Below, in pieces: positions 60,755-64,000 of a stretch of DNA of 64,000 nucleotides. Position numbers and translations under genes: made by a program. The notes beneath the pieces are model-generated. The model did not search any database and was not told the DNA's origin. It saw nothing but the letters and a program-made list of their open reading frames with translations. This DNA comes from Poriferisodalis sp965214215. GTDB taxonomy: Bacteria > Actinomycetota > Acidimicrobiia > Acidimicrobiales > Poriferisodalaceae. Positions within the stretch are counted from its first letter, which is position 1. Every line of letters starts with the position of its first letter. Where the stretch lies: contig NZ_CBDCBD010000003.1 of the NCBI RefSeq assembly GCF_965214215.1, forward strand, positions 1,054,001 to 1,118,000, in the 5' to 3' direction.

Positions 60755-61405
60755 GTGGCGACAGCAACAACCGCTGACGAACGCGCGCCACGGGCCGACA
60801 AGGTCGCCGTGGTGGACGAAGTCCGCGAGCGCTACAACGATGCCGAGGCGGTGCTGTTCACCGAATACCGGGGGCTGGACGTCACCGAGATGGCTGACCT
60901 GCGGGGCCGCCTTATCGATGCCGATTGCCGCTACAAGATCTACAAGAACACCCTGGTTCGCCTTGCGCTGTCCGACGATGCGCCGGCCGGGACGCTCGAT
61001 CTGCTCGGGGGGCCGACAGCGCTGGCATTCTGCGGCAAGGACCCATCGGCGGCCGCGAAGGCCCTGCGCACGTTCGCGACTGAGCACGAAGCGCTGATCA
61101 TCAAGGGCGGCGTGCTGGCGGGCACCCTGCTGAGCGACGCCCAAGTTCGCGACCTCGCCGACCTGCCGTCTCACGATGAGCTGATGGCGCAGATAGTCGG
61201 TGCATTGGCGGCGCCGTTGAGCTCGCTGGCATCGATGATGAACAACTTGATCGGCGAGATGTCCGGTCTTGTCCAAGCCCTGATCGACAAGACCCCCGAC
61301 AGCCCACCGACCCCAGCCGAATCAGACCCGGCCGAATCAGACCCGGCCGAATCAGACCCAGCCGAATCAGACCCAGCCGAATCAAATACGGAGAACAACC
61401 AATGA
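60755..61405 (+). CDS. rplJ: 50S ribosomal protein L10
   Basis: Stalk-base protein that anchors L7/L12; 216 residues. It shows VAVVDEVRERYNDAEAVLFTEYRGL in two blocks, YKIYKNTLVRLAL and a C-terminal helix region for L12 binding. GTG 60755 follows AGGAGG at 60741-60746. The last 25 residues are a repeat tail of AESDP five times, acidic and absent from typical L10, followed by NTENNQ. rplL overlaps by 4 bp. Confidence 0.96.
   Translation: MATATTADERAPRADKVAVVDEVRERYNDAEAVLFTEYRGLDVTEMADLRGRLIDADCRYKIYKNTLVRLALSDDAPAGTLDLLGGPTALAFCGKDPSAAAKALRTFATEHEALIIKGGVLAGTLLSDAQVRDLADLPSHDELMAQIVGALAAPLSSLASMMNNLIGEMSGLVQALIDKTPDSPPTPAESDPAESDPAESDPAESDPAESNTENNQ
61316..61390 (+). repeat. 15-bp tandem repeats encoding the L10 tail
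   Basis: Four units GCCGAATCAGACCCG (or CCA at the end) and a diverged fifth, period 15 bp, in frame as Ala-Glu-Ser-Asp-Pro. Nearly identical copies point to recent expansion by slippage. Confidence 0.9.
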
Positions 61406-61794
61406 GCACGTCCACCGAAGAGATCCTCGACGCCATCGGCAATATGACGGTGCTCGAACTCGTCGAGCTGAAGAAAGCGTTCGAAGAGCGCTTCGATGTC
61501 ACCGCCGCGGCGGCCGTCCCGATGATGGTGGCAGCGGGTGCCGCAGGGGCAGACGGCGCCGGTGAAGCTGCCGAGGAGGCCGCCGACGAGGTCACCGTCA
61601 CGTTGACCGCCATCGGCGACAAGAAGGTCCAGGTCATCAAGGAGGTGCGCTCGCTCACGAGCTTGGGTCTCAAGGAGGCTAAGGATCTCGTGGAGGCCGC
61701 CCCGAAGGCCGTGCTCGAAGGCGTGCCGAAGGTAGACGCCGACAAGGCCAAGGACGCCCTCGAGGCCGTCGGCGCCACCGTCGAGCTGTCCTGA
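61402..61794 (+). CDS. rplL: 50S ribosomal protein L7/L12
   Basis: 130-residue stalk protein that recruits translation factors. N-terminal dimer domain IGNMTVLELVELKKAFEERF, an Ala/Gly/Glu-rich hinge and the C-terminal VTLTAIGDKKVQVIKEVRSL ... GLKEAKDLVEAAPKAVLEGV. ATG 61402 overlaps the rplJ stop. The 248-bp space to rpoB contains hairpins such as CCCAGCGTTGCTGGG (61838-61852), which could be a processing or attenuation site. Confidence 0.97.
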   Translation: MSTSTEEILDAIGNMTVLELVELKKAFEERFDVTAAAAVPMMVAAGAAGADGAGEAAEEAADEVTVTLTAIGDKKVQVIKEVRSLTSLGLKEAKDLVEAAPKAVLEGVPKVDADKAKDALEAVGATVELS

Positions 61795-62042
61795 ACGGCG
61801 GCCCGGGAGCGTTTCTTCGAGCTGCGGTTGTGGCGCCCAGCGTTGCTGGGTAGCGTTGCCAACGCCGTGGCTCAGGTGGCCTCCCCATTCGCGCACCCAC
61901 CAGTCCCCAGCATCGAAGCCCAACGGTGGGCTCCCTGTTTGCTGCGGACGCCTGCGACTGCGCGCGTTTCCGCCCCCTCGTTGCCTGCCGTGGGCAGTCG
62001 CCCGCGATCCATCCCGCACAACTGAAGCGCTAGGAGAGTCCG

Positions 62043-64000
62043 TTGTCGTCTCGTGTCGGCCGCGAACGCTATTCGTTCGGCAACCTCGACGAAGTCCTGG
62101 AACTCCCGGACCTCGTGTCTATTCAAAAGGATTCCTTCCAGCGATTCCTTGACGTAGGTCTCGCTGAGACCTTCGCCGATATCAGCCCCATCAGCGATTT
62201 CGGCGGGCACCTTCAGCTCGTCTTCTCGTTCGATCCTCACGATGAGGATCTTCGCCCGCCGCCCAAGTTCTCCGTGGAGGAGTGCAAGGAACGCGACATG
62301 ACCTACTCGGCGCCGATCTTCGTGCGCGCCGAGTTCAAGAACGCCCATACCGGTGAGGTCAAAGCCCAGACCGTGTTCATGGGCGACTTCCCGATGATGA
62401 CGCCCAAGGGCACGTTCATCATCAACGGCACGGAGCGGGTGGTGGTGAGCCAGCTCGTTCGCTCGCCCGGCGTCATCTTCCAGCCCGGTGAGCGCTACCG
62501 GCTGCGCAACATGTCGAAGCACCAGCTGGTGACGGCGACAATTCACCCCTACCGGGGCGAATGGATCGAGTTCGACGTTGAGCACAAGCCGGGCAAGGAC
62601 CCCACCGCTGGCAGCCGGGTGGCGCGCAAGCGCCGCCTCAGCATCTTCTCGCTGCTGCGAGCCCTGGGCTACGGCGAAGACCGCTACCCCGGACTGCTCG
62701 AGCGCTTCGTCGAGCATTTCGACTTCCTTGAGCCGCAGTGGGAGAAAGACCGCCACGTCGCGACGACCCAGGAAGAGTCGGTCATCGAGTTGTACAAGCG
62801 GGTCCGACCCGGAGAGATGGCGACTGCCGACGCGGCGAACAACTACTTCCAAAATGCGTTCTTCGACGACCGCCGGTACTCGCTGTCCAAGGTCGGCCGC
62901 TACAAGCTGAATCGCAAGCTCGGGCCTGAGCTCGACCGCGTGTCGGAGCTGTTCGGCCTGGACTTCGTCGATCCCGATGACCCGCGGGCACTCGAGCATC
63001 CCGAGCTGATCCGTCCCGATCCCGACTCGACTGTGCTTACCCGCAGTGAAGTCCTGGCCACGGCGAGCTATCTGCTGCACTTGGCGAACGCCGAGCCTGG
63101 CTACCGGCTGGACGACCAGGATCACTTCGCCAACCGCCGCATCCGCTCCGTCGGCGAGCTCATCCAGAACCAGGTGCGCATCGGCCTCAGCCGCATGGAG
63201 CGGGTCGTGCGCGAGCGCATGACCACCCAGGACGTCGAGGCCATCACGCCGCAGACGCTGATCAACATCCGCCCGGTGGTGGCAGCCACCAAGGAGTTCT
63301 TCGGCACCAGCCAGCTCAGCCAGTTCATGGACCAGGTGAACCCGCTGTCGGGCCTCACCCACCGCCGGCGCCTCTCCGCGCTCGGTCCCGGCGGTCTGTC
63401 ACGGGAACGTGCCGGCTTCGAGGTGCGCGACGTCCACTTCAGCCACTACGGCCGGATGTGCCCCATCGAAACGCCAGAGGGTCCCAACATCGGCCTGATC
63501 GGTGCCTTGGCCACCTTTGCCCGCGTCAACGAGTTCGGCTTCATCGAGTCGCCGTACCGGGTCATCCGTGACAGTAAGGCCACCAGCGAAGTGCGTTATC
63601 TGACCGCGGACGAGGAAGAGGAGTTCGTCGTCGCGCAGGCGAACGCGCCGCTCGAACCCGATGGGTCGTTCCGCAATCCCCGCGTGCTCGTGCGCAAGAG
63701 CCCCCAAGGCGCCAACTTGGAAGATCTGCGCTTGCAGATGGAGCGCGACACGTACTTTGCGGCCACTACCGAGATCAGCTACGTGCCGGCGTCCGAAGTC
63801 CAGCTCATGGACGTCTCGCCGAAGCAGATCGTGTCGGTAGCCACCGCCCTGATCCCCTTCCTCGAGCACGACGATGCCAACCGGGCGCTCATGGGCGCCA
63901 ACATGCAGCGCCAGGCGGTGCCGCTGCTGCGGGCCGAGGCGCCCTACATCGGCACCGGCATCGAAGGCTTGGCGATGGCCGATGCTGCCGAAATGGTGCT
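62043..64000 (+). CDS. rpoB: DNA-directed RNA polymerase subunit beta (RpoB), 3' end cut by window
   Basis: Only the first 652 codons are in the window. The TTG at 62043 has AGGAGAG at 62032-62038. RYSFGNLDEVLELPDLV, GERYRLRNM-type and INGTERVVVSQLVRSPGV show the beta subunit N-terminus; the rifampicin region reads FFGTSQLSQFMDQVNPLSG then THRRRLSALGPGGL near residues 421-450. The residue at the position equal to E. coli N518 is Val (V432, codon 63336-63338), and K527 is Arg. ETPEGPNIGLIG follows. The frame is open to the right edge. Confidence 0.97.
   Translation, partial: MSSRVGRERYSFGNLDEVLELPDLVSIQKDSFQRFLDVGLAETFADISPISDFGGHLQLVFSFDPHDEDLRPPPKFSVEECKERDMTYSAPIFVRAEFKNAHTGEVKAQTVFMGDFPMMTPKGTFIINGTERVVVSQLVRSPGVIFQPGERYRLRNMSKHQLVTATIHPYRGEWIEFDVEHKPGKDPTAGSRVARKRRLSIFSLLRALGYGEDRYPGLLERFVEHFDFLEPQWEKDRHVATTQEESVIELYKRVRPGEMATADAANNYFQNAFFDDRRYSLSKVGRYKLNRKLGPELDRVSELFGLDFVDPDDPRALEHPELIRPDPDSTVLTRSEVLATASYLLHLANAEPGYRLDDQDHFANRRIRSVGELIQNQVRIGLSRMERVVRERMTTQDVEAITPQTLINIRPVVAATKEFFGTSQLSQFMDQVNPLSGLTHRRRLSALGPGGLSRERAGFEVRDVHFSHYGRMCPIETPEGPNIGLIGALATFARVNEFGFIESPYRVIRDSKATSEVRYLTADEEEEFVVAQANAPLEPDGSFRNPRVLVRKSPQGANLEDLRLQMERDTYFAATTEISYVPASEVQLMDVSPKQIVSVATALIPFLEHDDANRALMGANMQRQAVPLLRAEAPYIGTGIEGLAMADAAEMV

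Noticed and set aside
61872..63362. A 496-codon open frame on the minus strand
   Set aside because: It is antisense to rpoB; its composition is that of a shadow of a high-GC gene, and the plus frame is conserved RpoB.

Overview
The window is high-GC DNA with dense, short-spaced operons, GTG and TTG starts, and the order tRNA-Trp, secE, nusG, rplK, rplA, rplJ, rplL, rpoB. Complex I genes, F420-type flavin enzymes, menaquinone synthesis (menB), phytanoyl-CoA dioxygenase, SDR, MaoC and SRPBCC proteins fit an actinobacterium, most likely an uncultured marine or host-associated member of the Acidimicrobiia. That placement is inferred from gene content and protein style; no database was searched.

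Layout. 1-2.9 kb: the tail of one complex I operon (nuoM, cut by the window edge, and nuoN). 3.1-13.0 kb: a self-contained phosphotransferase (PTS) sugar-alcohol operon with a polyol-phosphate dehydrogenase, a PfkB-type sugar-phosphate kinase, a membrane protein, Enzyme I, a PRD regulator, separate EIIC, EIIB and EIIA of the mannitol type, HPr and a small orphan protein. 13.1-24.3 kb: a second complex I operon, nuoABCDHIJKLMN, with no nuoEFG. It is followed by a coiled-coil membrane protein and a MidA/NDUFAF7-type methyltransferase. 26.2-27.9 kb: cobinamide salvage genes (cobD/cbiB, cbiZ) on the minus strand.

28.0-36.5 kb is an accessory island: a fused and decayed HigBA toxin-antitoxin gene between short direct repeats, a DUF4143 ATPase gene broken by one in-frame stop, a 1657-residue single-chain restriction-modification enzyme of the Type ISP kind, and a tyrosine recombinase. 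37.0-57.2 kb is metabolic: acetyl-CoA synthetase, HtpX, YajQ, tRNA-Tyr, several oxidoreductases and acyl-CoA enzymes, a SulP transporter, and a divergent gmaS / mgsABC set of the N-methylglutamate pathway type, then a cysteine-dioxygenase-like cupin, a triple rhodanese, an F420-type enzyme, menB and a GNAT acetyltransferase. 57.3-64 kb: tRNA-Thr, a broken tRNA-Met copy, tRNA-Met, tRNA-Trp and the secE-nusG-ribosomal protein-rpoB block, which runs off the right edge.

The most unusual pattern cuts across regions. Start regions and gene junctions carry recent-looking duplications and small repeats. They include a 98-bp insertion between nuoC and nuoD that creates a translationally coupled 33-codon ORF, an in-frame peptide repeat (consensus SDGARKLAS) shared by that ORF and the NuoI tail, a 101-bp duplication of the rplA start that leaves a 23-residue leader ORF, 32-bp repeats between nusG and rplK, and a disrupted tRNA-Met copy.
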